From Clostridia bacterium (GTDB lineage Bacteria; Bacillota_A; Clostridia; Oscillospirales; CAG-272), in contig JAFXNX010000345.1 in assembly GCA_017529175.1 (NCBI GenBank), positions 1 to 6,341 on the forward strand: a DNA stretch of 6,341 bases. Reading direction: 5' to 3'. The notes beneath the pieces are model-generated. The model worked only from the letters and a program-made list of their open reading frames with translations, was not told the origin of the DNA and ran no database searches. Numbering within the stretch: position 1 is the first letter of the stretch; each line of letters begins with the position of its first letter. Of this stretch, positions 6,199 through 6,341 are shown one piece after another. Both the position numbers and the translations under genes were made by a program.

Positions 6199-6341
6199 AT
6201 CTGATAAATGACCTCCTGAGCCTTCATAAAATCTGTAAAAAAGGAATTTGCGTCCCAGTATAAACCTTTTAGATAATGACTGTAGCAATGAATGCCGAGT
6301 GTATGCCCTTTCTCAACTATGCGCGGGAGGATTTCAAGATG
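6199..6341 (-). pseudogene. Out-of-frame upstream part of the NodB deacetylase domain, truncated by window edge
   Basis: Reading the minus strand from 6341 gives 48 residues that look like the first visible part of a NodB domain: ILPRIVEKGHTLGIHCYSH, where HCYSH supplies the metal-binding HxxxH (His codons 6290-6288 and 6278-6276), then FFTDFMKAQEVIYQ. Motif 1 (the metal/catalytic Asp pair), any signal peptide and the start are beyond the edge. Continuing in this frame loses similarity and stops at TGA 6107-6105. The neighbouring frame carries TEAYTHVSRLPGGS, which is exactly what should follow. Adding one base near 6199 gives a continuous IYQITEAYTHVSRLPGGS, with the same spacing between the IY and RxPGGS blocks as intact relatives as I recall them. 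The gene is thus broken, or the sequence carries a one-base error near the end of the window. Confidence 0.7.

Noticed and set aside
6237..6242. Run of six A on the plus strand (T on the minus strand) as the site of the frameshift
   Set aside because: NodB-like residues continue in the upstream frame past the run (TDFMKAQEVIYQ), so the shift must lie about 40 bases further downstream, near 6199.
6286..6288. TTG start for a 436-residue protein at the right end
   Set aside because: Its first 30 or so residues do not resemble the NodB family, whereas the other frame over the same bases carries the HxxxH metal motif. No ribosome site precedes it.

Overview
The window looks like a piece of a Clostridia-type (Bacillota) chromosome, probably an uncultured anaerobe or gut-type member. 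The grounds are strong Shine-Dalgarno sites, Gram-positive style lipoproteins with a lipobox, a YczE-type membrane protein, an Lrp/AsnC regulator coupled to an aminotransferase, and a cysteine-peptidase family that I know mainly from clostridial genomes. The assignment is by resemblance only. No RNA genes, CRISPR arrays, insertion sequences or phage genes were seen, and no stretch of more than 300 bases lacks a gene.

Left part (1-3110, minus strand): a five-gene co-directional cluster, read right to left from one good sigma-A-like promoter (-35 3105-3110, -10 3082-3087). The order is SGNH/GDSL hydrolase lipoprotein, pyroglutamyl-peptidase I (pcp), YczE-family membrane protein, a lipoprotein with an acidic Thr/Ala-rich linker and a possible IseA-like C-terminal domain, and the N-terminus of a PlsC-type lysophospholipid acyltransferase cut by the window edge. 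Gaps are 15-46 bases and no terminator is visible between the genes. Four of the five products are secreted, lipid-anchored, membrane or lipid-modifying.

Middle (3181-4970, plus strand): a divergently transcribed pair, an Lrp/AsnC-type regulator and a class I/II PLP-dependent aminotransferase. They overlap by four bases (GTGA), which suggests translational coupling and a regulator/enzyme pair in amino acid metabolism. The pair ends at a strong intrinsic terminator (12-bp perfect stem plus T-run, 4930-4968).

Right part (4978-6341, minus strand, convergent): a gene encoding part of a NodB-type polysaccharide deacetylase domain joined to an NlpC/P60-like cysteine peptidase domain. The open frame is interrupted: the first 48 or so residues of the visible deacetylase lie in another frame, and one missing base near 6199 would restore a continuous domain. 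G+C falls abruptly from about 60% to about 44% at about 5880, exactly where the peptidase part meets the deacetylase part. The right end is therefore either a recent domain fusion that is now decaying, or an artefact such as a chimeric or error-containing contig end. I do not see a convincing wholly new system here. This junction and the mixed envelope operon are the two items most worth following up.
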